Shown here piece by piece: positions 46,480 to 55,968 of a DNA stretch of 64,000 bases. Numbering within the stretch: the first letter of the stretch is position 1; every line of letters starts with the position of its first letter. Location of the stretch: the NCBI GenBank assembly GCA_001275005.1, contig JWZX01003317.1, positions 1 through 64,000 on the forward strand, given 5' to 3'. The translations under genes were made by a program, and so were the position numbers. The notes below the pieces were generated by a model. That model was not told the DNA's origin. It was given only the letters and a program-made list of their open reading frames with translations, and did not search any database. This DNA comes from Chrysochromulina tobinii. Taxonomy: Eukaryota > Haptophyta > Prymnesiales > Chrysochromulinaceae.

Positions 46480-47595
46480 ATGATGCAACAATACCACGCC
46501 TACATGTATGAGTTCAACAACGCGACCAGTGAGCTCTCGCTGCGAACATATGAGGTCGGCTTAGCTCCAACCGGCTTGCGCGACTTGGACGTTGTTCACG
46601 ATGCGGACGATCGCCCAGGCATGTGGCATTCTCAGTCAGGCCAAGACCATACCGTTGCCAGCATTCTTGGCACCGCCCCTACCGGCAGAGCGCGCTTCTT
46701 TGTCGACCTCGCTGCCAACAGCCCCGTTGTATTCTCAAACACCCGTGCACTAGAGCGCGACTGGGGATGGTCGGGTATCTGCATCGAAGGCAATCCACAT
46801 CTGATTGCTGCCCTCGTTGGACGACGGCGGTGCTCTGTGGTTTGCACTCTGGTAGATAGCTCTGTACGCAGCGTCACATTTGACATCGCCAGGCACCACG
46901 GCAACGGCGTCTCCTCCATCCGGCCAGACGCGTCGAATCGCTCACTCGTCCACCACTCTTCCGAGGCCCTGACCGCTAAGACGGTGCCGCTAGGCCGAAT
47001 CCTCGCCGACCTACGCGCACCGCCCGTCATCGACTTCCTCTCGCTCGATGTGGAGGGCTTTGAGGAGCGCGTGCTCGCGGGGCACGACTTCAAGCGCTAC
47101 CACTTCCTGACGATTGCCGTCGAGCGACCCAGTGCCGTCCTGAGGGCGGTACTGCTAGACAATGGGTACGAGCACATTTTGGATCACGGCAAATACGGAG
47201 ACGAGTTCTGGATCCTGAGTAATCGGAGCCGCCTTGGCCAGGCGTGGCGAGGGAGCTTGCGTGCGGGCTTGCACTCCAGCCTCGACGATGGCGACGTTGA
47301 CGGTTACGTTGACGGGCGCGACCTCGCCGAGCGCACGCAAGCGAGCTACCGCCGCTGGCTGGCCGTCATCCACAGCCGAAACTGGAGCGTGCGGCGAGCG
47401 GGGATCAGCCCAATCACGCGAAAAAAGTCGATATATAACTGCTGTGGTGTGCCAAAGGCGTGGGTGGCAAGCGGGACGGTCCCTGCGGACGTGGGGCACC
47501 GGCCATGGGGCAGCAAGGACCCGCACGTACTTCAGGGCGGTGGCGGAGGAAGCATTGAAGTGGCCCCGGGGCGCGTGTGCACGTGCCCATACTGA
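46480..47595 (+). CDS. FkbM family methyltransferase
   Basis: The 371-residue protein carries the FkbM (Methyltransf_21) domain at about residues 45-235. SQSGQDHTVASIL and FFVDLAANSPVVFSNT form the entry and SAM-binding motif I, WGWSGICIEGNPHL is motif II, and IDFLSLDVEGFEERVL is the DVEG motif that ends the catalytic core. Family members O-methylate sugars, lipids or secondary metabolites. In algae many copies exist, often on glycans. The canonical DxGxxxG of motif I is DLAANSP, a mild departure. About 135 residues follow the core without a known domain. The ATG at 46480 is the first in frame. An upstream signal-anchor exon is possible. Confidence 0.9.
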   Translation: MMQQYHAYMYEFNNATSELSLRTYEVGLAPTGLRDLDVVHDADDRPGMWHSQSGQDHTVASILGTAPTGRARFFVDLAANSPVVFSNTRALERDWGWSGICIEGNPHLIAALVGRRRCSVVCTLVDSSVRSVTFDIARHHGNGVSSIRPDASNRSLVHHSSEALTAKTVPLGRILADLRAPPVIDFLSLDVEGFEERVLAGHDFKRYHFLTIAVERPSAVLRAVLLDNGYEHILDHGKYGDEFWILSNRSRLGQAWRGSLRAGLHSSLDDGDVDGYVDGRDLAERTQASYRRWLAVIHSRNWSVRRAGISPITRKKSIYNCCGVPKAWVASGTVPADVGHRPWGSKDPHVLQGGGGGSIEVAPGRVCTCPY

Positions 47596-47870
47596 TGAGA
47601 CTTTCTAGACTTTCAGACCCACCGCAATTCAGGGGGTCCTGCCAATGTGTAGGTAGCTTAGTAAGTTACAAAGTTCTCTAGACTTTCACCCATGGTGAGA
47701 CTGTGTGCTGGGATAGACCGACCTCCGACCTCACTAGCGAAATTGAGTAGCCCGATCGAGCGAGATCTCAGTTAATTGTGTTGACCGGGAGCGGAGCCGA
47801 CTTTTGAGCTGTGGTGTGTGCGAAAGGACCGCGACGAAACTGATTGACTTTCCCTCTCTGACTGGACGAG
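47596..47870. other. Spacer with GGACCGCGACGAAACTGA motif
   Basis: No gene is seen. The motif copy at 47825-47850 ends 20 bp before the next ATG. TCTAGACTTTCA is repeated at 47605-47616 and 47677-47688, a short direct repeat possibly in the 3' UTR of the FkbM gene. Confidence 0.45.
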
Positions 47871-48686
47871 ATGTTTGCTCGTCTGGCACGGACGTCCTGC
47901 TGCAGCGTGGCGCTTGCCGCGACGTCAAGCCGCGTCGCGCGGTCCCGGGCCCGAGTACTGAGTACGCAGCCCTCGAGCTCGCGGCGACCTCTCCCGCAGA
48001 GCGACTTCCACGAGCTGCGCGAGCGCTCGCTGCTGCAGTACGTCATCGCCAAGTCCGCCGAGGGTGAACCTGAGTCGGTCACGGAGGCGATGGACGTTTT
48101 CTGGGACACGTACTTCAACGGCGAGGGCACTGCGCAGTGGAAACTCCGCGTAAAGGCCCTCGACGACGCCATCAGCGCGAAGACCCCACGAACGGCAATG
48201 GAAATCGGCACCTACTGTGGATACACAGCTGTGCGCATGGGTCGGCACGTGCCGCCGGGCGGCAAGCTGATCTCCGTCGAGATGGACCCGTTGTATGCGG
48301 CAATTGCCACCAAAATAATCGAGCACGCGGGACTGCGCGACCGCGTCTTCGTCGAGATCGGCACCGTCAAGGACCGGTTGGCGGCCATCCAGAAAAAGTA
48401 CAGCCTGAGCGGGCCGCTCGATGCCGTGCTGCTCGACCACGACGTAAACAGCTACCTTCCCGACCTGAAGCGCCTCGAGGCCGAGGGGCTCATCACGAAG
48501 GGCACCGTCGTGCTCTGCGATTGGTCGCTCTACCCAGGCTCGGACGATTACGGACGTCCGCTCCAGGTACCTACGGACGGCAAGGAGTTCATGACGTACC
48601 TGGCGCAGGCTGGCAGACCGACGGCGACCCACTCGCTGACTGGCAAGGAGGTGTTCACCGTCTCCTCGTGGACGGGCGTCGTCTGA
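47871..48686 (+). CDS. COMT-like O-methyltransferase with altered active site
   Basis: The protein has 271 residues. An Arg/Ser/Ala-rich N-terminus (MFARLARTSCCSVALAATSS, VARSRARVLSTQ) looks like a mitochondrial targeting peptide. From about residue 45 it follows animal catechol O-methyltransferase closely: RERSLLQYVIAKSAEGEPES, AMEIGTYCGYTAVRMGRHVP, LISVEMDP, DAVLLDHDVNSYLPDLKRLE and ITKGTVVLCDWSLYPGSDDY. In COMT the Mg2+ ligands are Asp, Asp and Asn and the catalytic base is Lys. Here the Lys is Val192 and the Asn is Trp218, while Asp189 and Asp217 remain. SAM-binding residues are kept. It may therefore act on another substrate or be inactive. The ATG at 47871 is clear. Confidence 0.92.
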   Translation: MFARLARTSCCSVALAATSSRVARSRARVLSTQPSSSRRPLPQSDFHELRERSLLQYVIAKSAEGEPESVTEAMDVFWDTYFNGEGTAQWKLRVKALDDAISAKTPRTAMEIGTYCGYTAVRMGRHVPPGGKLISVEMDPLYAAIATKIIEHAGLRDRVFVEIGTVKDRLAAIQKKYSLSGPLDAVLLDHDVNSYLPDLKRLEAEGLITKGTVVLCDWSLYPGSDDYGRPLQVPTDGKEFMTYLAQAGRPTATHSLTGKEVFTVSSWTGVV

Positions 48687-49500
48687 GTCGCCGCCCGAGA
48701 ACGCCGGTCAATGAAAGAGGCCATGCGGCACCGAGAGAAGCAGAAGGTACGATGCCATATGGTTCTGAGGCGGGTCGTCGCCGAGGGCGCGAGGCGTCGT
48801 TCGATGAGAGAGGATAGATACATATGGAGGCCGTGTTTCAGAGGTTGGACGGACTGAAAAGGACGAAACAAATAGGTGGTTTAGGTGGGTTTTCTCTTAG
48901 TTTTCTCGCTCGATGAGGTGCGAGGATTGCGAGGTTTGTTCGTCCGGGGGCGTCCAGGGTCGTAAACCTGTTACCGCAGGTTAAGATTGAGGCCCAACTA
49001 GGGCCGGGAGTCCGGCGAGACAGTCGCACCTGTGACCTGAGCCGGGCGTCGCCACTACCGGCTACTCCGCTCACTTGAAAGCCGCGGGCGAGTGAACGAT
49101 GACTGATGACTTTCGACAGGGCTGAACACCGTACACGCCCTGTATGCCTGGGTACCCCCCTCGCCACGTGCACGCTGCCTGTAGGCGCGAATTACTTACT
49201 TACTTACTTACTTAGTGGTCTGTGGACTATATGGGAATTGAATGAGGTTCTGGACAGCACAAGGGGGACAGCACGACCCCGTTGTTCCCCGTACGAAGGA
49301 AATCCTCCTCCACAAGTAGTCACTTTTTCCCGCGCGTTCCCAATAGAGACGCGGCGCGCGAGAATGAAGGAGAATATGTACGCCGAAAACTTTGTGCTCC
49401 CCACCCGGTACCGGTACGCTCGCGAAGACGCGTGCGCACATTGATCAGTCGGGCCTTTTGATGTGAAGTTTTTTGCACCCTCACACGAGAGCGTCGCGCG
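48687..49500. other. Intergenic region with TTAC microsatellite
   Basis: No gene is seen. A (TTAC)5-6 run lies at 49192-49214 and one TACCGGTA at 49409-49416. Several small open frames are not supported. Confidence 0.45.
49192..49214 (+). repeat. (TTAC)n microsatellite
   Basis: TTAC is repeated between five and six times without interruption in the spacer before the coiled-coil gene. Confidence 0.9.
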
Positions 49501-50424
49501 ATGGCGAGCCCTCGACCGTCCTCAGCTGCATTACGGACCTCAAGCAGTGCGCGGGCCTCTCCGAACTCGCCTCGCTTGCTTCCGAACGCGGTGTCACGTG
49601 CGAAGAACAAGGCGCCGACTCCGAATCCGTTGCTTGCGAGGCGGCTGTCTTCTCAAGCGGATGCCAATGAATGGGCATGGTACAAGCTGCAGGAGGCGGT
49701 TGCAGCTATCTCTCCCGCGCGGACCGAGGCACAGAAAGAGCATGCGGCCTTGAATCGCTTGCTCAAACAGGAAGAAAGGGACGGCGGGCCCTTTGGCCGC
49801 AAGTACGACGAGCGGGACCGTTACGAGGACTTGCGTCAGGCAACCGAGCGCTGCTTTGCAGCCGTTGGCAGCCTACTGTCAGCAGCGGCCACCCTCGAGA
49901 TCTGTGTGGAGGCCGCTCTCATCGCGCACGTGTCGGACGACCGCAACATCCGGTGCGAGCTCGATGAGGCGCGCGCCGCGGGCGAGACGTGCCGTGCGAC
50001 GCTGACATCCGAGTTGCGGCAGGCCGAGGGCGACCGGCGCGAGGCGCTGGCTGAGGCGATGGCCTTAAAAGCCGCGCGAATGCGTGAGATCGAGACGGCC
50101 GCCGAGCACCTGGCGTACTCAAAGCGCCTGGAAGATCAGATCGTCCTGAATGACGCCAAATTCGAGGAGGCGCTGAGCGCCTTTGTTACCGTGAAATCGT
50201 CGCTTGGCCTCGAGAACGCACAGCTGCGCGACGATGTGATACGCGGATCCGAGGAATTGCACTCTCTGGCCGAAGAGCACGACGTGCTCAATGATGCGTG
50301 CCGAACGCTCAGGTTGGAAAATGAGTTGCTGCGTCTGGAGCTCAAGCGTCACATCCACGGTGACGTGGAGGCTCGCCTGGAGCAGGACCCATTGAAGTTG
50401 ACGGTGAAGAATGCGGAGACCTGA
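49501..50424 (+). CDS. Coiled-coil hypothetical protein
   Basis: The 307-residue protein starts with a Ser/Pro/Arg-rich, disordered head of about 50 residues (MASPRPSSAALRTSSSARAS). The rest is helical, with a clear coiled coil from about residue 160 to 290 (RREALAEAMALKAARMREIE, CRTLRLENELLRLELKRHIH). No known domain is seen. It converges on the next gene with only 97 bp between stop codons. The ATG at 49501 is the first in frame. Coding composition is strong; function unknown. Confidence 0.72.
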   Translation: MASPRPSSAALRTSSSARASPNSPRLLPNAVSRAKNKAPTPNPLLARRLSSQADANEWAWYKLQEAVAAISPARTEAQKEHAALNRLLKQEERDGGPFGRKYDERDRYEDLRQATERCFAAVGSLLSAAATLEICVEAALIAHVSDDRNIRCELDEARAAGETCRATLTSELRQAEGDRREALAEAMALKAARMREIETAAEHLAYSKRLEDQIVLNDAKFEEALSAFVTVKSSLGLENAQLRDDVIRGSEELHSLAEEHDVLNDACRTLRLENELLRLELKRHIHGDVEARLEQDPLKLTVKNAET

Positions 50425-50521
50425 CCCCGTCACCCGGTGACCGTTTGCGTTTCCACCGTGCAGGTCTCACCGGCATCGACCCAGACAGCTAACATAAAAG
50501 GTTACCCATAAAAGACAATTT

Positions 50522-51853
50522 TCACCTAGCAGTAGGAGTAGCACTCGATGGGCGATACGAAATCCGCCTGGCCGCGGGCGCCGTCGTCGGCCGTACGCGC
50601 GTTGCTGTCGGCCGTGCGGATAGCGGCCTTGATATTGCGCCTGCTGGCGGCCGCGGTGAAGTCGGCCGCGAGCGGGGTTTTGATGGCGGTCGCGGCGAGG
50701 CAGGCCGTGAGTGTCGCTCGCCCGCGGATGTCAGAGGCGGTTGCGTGAGCCCAGCGTTGCGCGGGCTGAGTTGCGAGTGTGGAGTCGTCGATTGCGAGGA
50801 GACGTGCTCGACTGCTGGTGGGAAGAGTGCACCTGTTGGCTCTCCGCGCTCGGCAAACCACTGCTGCGCGCGCTCAAACCATTGATTGGCATCGGCTCCG
50901 ATGCCGATAGGTCGCCATCGCAGCCCATTTGACGGACGATCGGGCGCCTTTCGATGGCTGGGTGTGGACAGTCGGGCGGAGGCAGGCGCAGAGCGGAGGC
51001 GGCCATACACGAGTTGAGGCCCGACCGCAGCGCTTGTGAGCACTGGCGAGGGTGGTCGCTTGGGAGGCTCGGGCGGCGGCGCCTCCTTGGCCTCGCGTTC
51101 TGCCTTGCGCGCTGCTATGCGTGCGTTGGAGGCAGAGGTGCCGCTCTTGTACACGTTGTGATTCCGCGGTGATTGCCCGTCGATGGCCGCCACGTTCGGA
51201 GCGAATCGTCGCTGCGCGATCTCACTCAGATTCCAATCTCGGTCCTCGATCTCCTCAATTTTATTGAGGACAAAGCCTCCTTTGTCCGTGGTGCAGCACA
51301 CCGCTCGAAAGAGGCTGGAGAGGAACATGGCATACTCGCCTGGGTGCACGCCAAGCGTCCACAAGTCAGCGAGTGCAAAGAGCGCATCGCAGAGACCTTT
51401 CTTGTGCAGCAGCTGATCCCCCTTGAGGTCCAGCTGGTAGTCCTCGACCGCGCGCGCCTCGGCTTTCTCCCTATCGAAGGTGCTGTGGCCATAGTTGTCA
51501 AACGGGCTCAGCACCTTGTACATGCACAGCTGCCAGCGGAGGTACTGATCAAAGTCCATGCCCGCTTGAGCGGCTCCATGCCTGTCACACATTGCCGGGA
51601 AGGTGGCCAGAATCATTTTCCACCAATTGTTCAGCTCCTCGCTCACCATGGGGTGGCGGCGCAACTCCTTGCGGGCGTTCATAACGATCTCGGCGTGGCC
51701 GCTGTCGTACCTCTGTGAATGGAATCGAGTGAGCATCTCCCAGCTATCGTATAGACGCCCAAGGTTGCTGCCCTCACTCCCGCCCAGCCGCGTTGCATTC
51801 TGTGTCCTCGCTGCGATGCACCGCAACTTCGTCTCGACCAAGTGATCTTGCAA
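50522..51853 (-). CDS. Conserved-looking protein with helical N-terminal domain and disordered tail
   Basis: The frame gives up to 443 residues from a TTG at 51853; the first in-frame ATG is at 51736 (MLTRFHSQRY, 404 residues). Because coding composition continues upstream of it, a short upstream exon is likely. Residues about 85-215 form a globular helical domain (GMDFDQYLRWQLCMYKVLSP, then LCDALFALADLWTLGVHPGE, then YAMFLSSLFRAV) of a kind seen in many protist flagellar and EF-hand-derived proteins, though no calcium loop is intact. The last about 200 residues are disordered and rich in SxPRPPS repeats (RPASPRPPSKPRSRPTSPRP), typical of microtubule-associated proteins. Function is not assigned. 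Confidence 0.7.
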   Translation of the reverse strand: MQDHLVETKLRCIAARTQNATRLGGSEGSNLGRLYDSWEMLTRFHSQRYDSGHAEIVMNARKELRRHPMVSEELNNWWKMILATFPAMCDRHGAAQAGMDFDQYLRWQLCMYKVLSPFDNYGHSTFDREKAEARAVEDYQLDLKGDQLLHKKGLCDALFALADLWTLGVHPGEYAMFLSSLFRAVCCTTDKGGFVLNKIEEIEDRDWNLSEIAQRRFAPNVAAIDGQSPRNHNVYKSGTSASNARIAARKAEREAKEAPPPEPPKRPPSPVLTSAAVGPQLVYGRLRSAPASARLSTPSHRKAPDRPSNGLRWRPIGIGADANQWFERAQQWFAERGEPTGALFPPAVEHVSSQSTTPHSQLSPRNAGLTQPPLTSAGERHSRPASPRPPSKPRSRPTSPRPPAGAISRPLSARPTATRVRPTTAPAARRISYRPSSATPTAR

Positions 51854-52823
51854 TGCATTGGTCGGTGCCAGTCGGCTGCAAGATGTTATCCCACTTGGCG
51901 CAGTGCTGCGCGCTACGAGGACGTAGCCCGCGCTTCAAATGCTCGAAAGGTGGTGGTTGCGCGCTGCGAGGAACCAGCATGCTTCGCATTTCCTCTTGAC
52001 GAACGAAGAGGAGCGCTGGGATGCCGCAGAGGCAGCACGTCAAGTACCGGTAAAGTACCGGTACGAAGGAGTTGACCGGAAATGGCTCTAAGCGGAAAAC
52101 GCTCAAGGGTAAGCTGTGGCTTGACTGGCCGATCGTTAGAGAACCGACCGCTCGCTGCGTCCTGGCCACCGATGCGCGATGGGTTGAATGGACCTATGGA
52201 CGAGAACCAATTGTGGTTTGTGGAGACAGTGAGTCAGTCAGTTTCGTCGCGCGGTCCCCGGCGCTCAGCACACCACCGTCTCAACGGACATACGGACGGT
52301 TTCGCCCAATTGTCGAATAGAAATTCTCGAATCAGGACCATCGGGGCATCCAGTTTATACAGAGGTGTGCTGAGGACTCTGTCACCGTTGCGCGTTGGTA
52401 CGCCGCGCGTACGCGCCGACCTCTGATTGATCTCGACAGACGGGAGCGCAGTGTGAAGCAGTGAGGTGTGTAGGTTCTGGGTCTAGCTGGGTTGGAAGTG
52501 TGGGTTACCGACCACTGCAACTACAAATTACACGGCGATCGGTCATCGGTGTCGCTTCTTCGTTTCCGTTCTTGCTGCGGTTTTCCGAATTTCGCACCAA
52601 ATCCCCTTTCCGGGCTTGGTCGTTCAATCAACGCCATCGTCGTCGCGGCATGGCTGATCTCCTCCGTCGCCCCGGCTGCCCGGGACACCGCGGAGCCGGG
52701 ACGGTCTTCCGCACATCACAAGATTATGATTCATGTATCTGGTGACACAAATCACAATCAGCGGGGGCGAGATGGTGCGTCGCCTGTGCGCTGTGGGTTG
52801 CGTGCGACGGCAGAACGCGCGTC
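51854..52823. other. Intergenic region with repeat motifs
   Basis: No gene is assigned. It holds two adjacent TACCGGTA palindromes (52045-52052, 52056-52063) and an inverted copy of the GGACCGCGACGAAACTGA motif (52231-52264). One plus open frame (52492-52869) has a short hydrophobic stretch but overlaps the DUF711 gene and lacks family likeness. An upstream exon of the minus-strand gene may lie at about 51900-52000. Confidence 0.4.
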
Positions 52824-54050
52824 TCACGGGACCTTGAACACGGCCGTGTTGCACAGGAAAGGGTTCTGAAAGGTGGTCTGCTCGCCAGCACTCTTGCCTG
52901 GCACGGGGAAGAGGCGCGCGCTGAGCGGCTTGTCGAGGCGGTAGGCCAGCGCCGCCACGTCGAGGAACAGAGCCGCGAGCTTCGCGGGCGGCACGTCGCC
53001 GGGCACGGGCACGGTGTCGAGGCCAATGCCGCACACGGCTGAATACATCAGCAAGTCGTGGATCGAGTAGCCGCGGGCCGACGCGCGACGCGCGAGTCCA
53101 GCGTCCTCGCATGGCGGCAGCATTAGTCCGGAGTAGCCACAAAGCGTGAGCGATGAACTGAGAGACTTGACAGCGCCGGTCACGAGCGCTGAGACGGCGA
53201 GGGTGCCCGACTCGCCAAACTCGCCCAGCCCGAGGCTCGCAAAGGCGTCCGCGAGCGGCGGCGCCGAACCGAGCGGCGCCACCGAGGCGTCGAGGCCCGC
53301 AAAGAGGAGATCGTGCGAGCTCGCGAGCTCGCGCGCGAGATCCTCGAGTGGCCGCATCTGCGCCTCGAAAGTTGCGCGTACGAGCTCGCGCGCCTTGCGT
53401 AGGTCGCCGGCAGCGCGCGGTAATGCGTCGGCGAGAATCGCCGACGTCTCACAACCGATGCCGAAGGATATAGGGCCGCCTCCGCTGTAGCTGGCTGGGA
53501 AGAAGGGTGTGCCTGGACCCACGTTGCACGAGACGCAGAACTGGAAGTTACCCTCGCCGCCCTCGGTCTCGGCGGCGATACGCAAGACGGTGTCGGCGAG
53601 CCACGTGGCCGCCTGGGCGTCGAGCGCATCCGGGATCACGCCCGAGGCGCTCAGGCGCGGGCCGAGCTTGATGATGTCGGGCACCAGCGCGATGCCCTCG
53701 GCCGTGCTCGCGGGACCCACATTGAAGAGGCGGATGGAAAGCCGCTTGCACTCATCATCGATCGCACGAAAGCTCTGCAGCGCCGCGGCGCTGTCCGACA
53801 CGTCGATATAGTCCTCGAAACTGTTCGTGGCAACTCTGGTCGTCTGCACCTCGAAGCCCTCCGCCGTCAGCCGCTCAGTGGCTGCCGCATTGAAGCTCAC
53901 CGCCTTGACGATCGGTGATAGGTCGAGGGGCGTGCCGCGCGAGAGCGTGACAAAAGTGGTAACCGTGCGCACTTTTATCAGCTTGCCATTGGCCGTGTAT
54001 GGCGTCGGCGGGGGCGTCGTCGCCATCATCACGAATTCCGCAAGGTTCAT
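52824..54050 (-). CDS. DUF711/UPF0210 family protein
   Basis: The ATG at 54050 (MNLAEFVMMATTPPPTPYTA) gives 408 residues. The family is widespread in bacteria and archaea (about 450 residues) and is related to glycyl-radical-enzyme-like folds; its biochemical role is not established. The signature blocks are all visible: KVRTVTTFVTLSRGTPLD near the start, FQFCVSCNVGPGTPFFPASY, FGIGCETSAILADALPRA, then CGYSGLMLPPCEDAGLARRA, YSIHDLLMYSAVCGIGLDTV, PVPGDVPPAKLAALFLDVAA and PLSARLFPVPGKSAGEQTTF. The protein is complete and ends soon after the last block. It is head to head with the next gene. No introns are needed. Transfer from prokaryotes in the past is likely for such a family in a eukaryote, but codon use matches the neighbours. 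Confidence 0.92.
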   Translation of the reverse strand: MNLAEFVMMATTPPPTPYTANGKLIKVRTVTTFVTLSRGTPLDLSPIVKAVSFNAAATERLTAEGFEVQTTRVATNSFEDYIDVSDSAAALQSFRAIDDECKRLSIRLFNVGPASTAEGIALVPDIIKLGPRLSASGVIPDALDAQAATWLADTVLRIAAETEGGEGNFQFCVSCNVGPGTPFFPASYSGGGPISFGIGCETSAILADALPRAAGDLRKARELVRATFEAQMRPLEDLARELASSHDLLFAGLDASVAPLGSAPPLADAFASLGLGEFGESGTLAVSALVTGAVKSLSSSLTLCGYSGLMLPPCEDAGLARRASARGYSIHDLLMYSAVCGIGLDTVPVPGDVPPAKLAALFLDVAALAYRLDKPLSARLFPVPGKSAGEQTTFQNPFLCNTAVFKVP

Positions 54051-54373
54051 GGACAGAAACTCACTCCACCCCAAACAAGAACAACCTAAACAGGAAGCCT
54101 GACGACTTGATTGGACTTGACTTGAAAACTCGGCCGAAACTCATCTCTGACCCAGTCGCTCTGGCCTCTGCACAACCGTCGCGAACTCCCACCGACCGCT
54201 CATGGCGGCTTATCTGCCCGCAGATCTCGCGCGCTTAGGGTTGGCAGGCTCTGCGCACAGAGTCGCCTCCACCTCCACCGCCGCCGCCACACCGGGCACC
54301 ACCGCCGCCAACGCAGCCTCAGGCACAGCTCGAACCGTGCCCAAATCCAAAAGAGCCGCCCGGGTTTCTCGGA
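54051..54373. other. Divergent spacer
   Basis: A 323-bp region lies between the DUF711 and EF-hand gene starts. The frame of the downstream gene stays open to about 54250 with a Pro-rich, coding-like reading (QPQAQLEPCPNPKEPPGFLG), so its true start may lie upstream or across a small intron. Confidence 0.4.
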
Positions 54374-55609
54374 ATGGAGGTGTTACGTGCCTACGCATCG
54401 CACCGTTCAAACGCCAAACTGATTGGGGCGCTTCGCGGGCAGTTTCCGCCCACGCAGTACCGCTTTGGCTCTGGGCACGGCACCTTTACTGGGCCGTACT
54501 TTGGCATCGATCAGCCAGTGCCCCGGCTCACGCTCGAGCAGTTCAAGGGCGCGTTGCGCGAAATGCAGCTCAATCTGCCGCAGGGCGAGATCGAGGCCGT
54601 CTTCAACACGATCGACGGCATCGATGGCGATGTCAACGGCTCGATCAGCCTGTCGGAGCTGCTGCGCGAGATCCGAGCCGAGCCGAGCGACCGGGCCGTG
54701 TACAAGCAGCGCAAGCATCTCGGTCAGATCTGGTCCGAGAGCCGAAAGCCCACAAGCTCTGGGCCGGAGAATTTGCGCGTCAGGCCGACAGTCCGCAGCG
54801 GCTACAGCAGCCAGGATGGCTATCGCAAGGCACCCGTGCTGCCAGCGGAGAATGTGCCGCCGCCTAAGCCACAGCCACCGCCGGTATACGCCGACGTGCC
54901 CTACCGCATCGCGCCCCCCGACAGCGACAGTACGCCCTTCAACTCAGGCGCCAATGCACTCAAATCGAACGTCTACTTTGGTCCGAGCGAGGAGTCCGGC
55001 GAGTGGCATCGAAAGGCGCCGCCCGGACCGCCCAAGGTCTCCCGTGGCAACTGGGCGCACGTGGGGCGTGGGCCGCAGCTGCACACGGCCGAAGTGGAAC
55101 ACCCTGATCGGTGGGTGCGAGATACGATCGGCCAGAGCCGCCCGGTCCCACGACCAACGAGCAACGCGCGCGTGATGCCGCCCGACCCGAGCCCATTCAC
55201 GCGCTCCAGCAGCGTCTTCATCGGCGGTGATCCCGAGCCACCGCCGCCGCCGCCGCCACCTCCGCCCACGTACACCGTGCTGAAGGCGAACCCATGGGTA
55301 AGCGGCTACAACCGCTCCGGACGCAATCCCGAGTTTGAACGCACTGTTCCCTCCGTCCCGCCGGAGTGGAACGGTGTCCAGCAGCGTAATGAAGCGTGGG
55401 AGTCCGATATAAACGCGCCGCCGCCCAAGAATCAGGGCTCCTCGGAGTGGAGCAGTGTTCGGCAGCGCAAGGAAGCGTGGGCGTTTGGTAACGCACAGCC
55501 GCCCAAGAAGAAGGGCGCCGGCGCGCTCGACTCTGAGGACTTCATCGTCGTGCCGTCGCGCGAGAGCGGCTGGGTATCCAACGAAGGCTCGGTCAAGTTC
55601 TCGCGGTGA
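54374..55609 (+). CDS. EF-hand protein with Pro-rich disordered tail
   Basis: The ATG at 54374 gives 411 residues. An N-terminal region (YRFGSGHGTFTGPYFGIDQP) leads to an EF-hand pair. The first loop is degenerate (ALREMQLNLPQGEIEAVFNT). The second is canonical, DGDVNGSISLSE with ligands at positions 1, 3, 5, 7, 9 and 12 (residues about 78-89). After residue 110 the protein is Pro-rich and disordered, with weak repeats such as WNGVQQRNEAWESDINAPPP and WSSVRQRKEAWAFGNAQPPK. Calcium binding is likely. Its tail resembles axonemal inner-lumen proteins, but that is conjecture. The N-terminus may extend upstream because the frame is open and coding-like. Confidence 0.7.
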   Translation: MEVLRAYASHRSNAKLIGALRGQFPPTQYRFGSGHGTFTGPYFGIDQPVPRLTLEQFKGALREMQLNLPQGEIEAVFNTIDGIDGDVNGSISLSELLREIRAEPSDRAVYKQRKHLGQIWSESRKPTSSGPENLRVRPTVRSGYSSQDGYRKAPVLPAENVPPPKPQPPPVYADVPYRIAPPDSDSTPFNSGANALKSNVYFGPSEESGEWHRKAPPGPPKVSRGNWAHVGRGPQLHTAEVEHPDRWVRDTIGQSRPVPRPTSNARVMPPDPSPFTRSSSVFIGGDPEPPPPPPPPPPTYTVLKANPWVSGYNRSGRNPEFERTVPSVPPEWNGVQQRNEAWESDINAPPPKNQGSSEWSSVRQRKEAWAFGNAQPPKKKGAGALDSEDFIVVPSRESGWVSNEGSVKFSR

Positions 55610-55968
55610 GTTGCAACTGGGTCGAGAAACTAGAATTTGGTGTCGTGTGGACTGAGTGTGGTGAACTGGTCAATACTGATGGCGTAGTCAGTGTGCATGT
55701 ACCTGTGCAATGTACATGTTTGTTCTTCGCATGGCATCAACACGATTCAAAGTACGCAAAGCGTCCGGACGTCTCGCGCTTACCCCCCCACAACTTTTTC
55801 CCAAAAACGTCACACCCGTGACACCTGCTTCACTTTGCAAAACAGACACCGCGCCGCGGAACCGGGGCCGACCTTCTCTTGGAAGACAGCCGCAAGCTCG
55901 CGGTCGCCCCGAAGCCACCCCCATAGAAGAGCGTGCTCTGCCGAGCCGTGTGTCCGTCCCAAGAATAG
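55610..55968. other. Intergenic region
   Basis: No gene is assigned. It contains short TGTACATG-type repeats at about 55696-55722 (GTGCATGTACCTGTGCAATG TACATG). Nothing else was seen. Confidence 0.4.

Noticed and set aside
46480-48686. Two adjacent methyltransferases as an operon or gene cluster
   Set aside because: They are unrelated families, separated by 275 bp holding a gene-start motif, in a eukaryotic genome with introns.
52492-52869. 125-codon plus frame with a hydrophobic stretch (INAIVVAAWLISSVAPAA)
   Set aside because: It starts at an ordinary spot, overlaps the DUF711 3' end on the other strand and resembles no family; the hydrophobic run alone is not enough.
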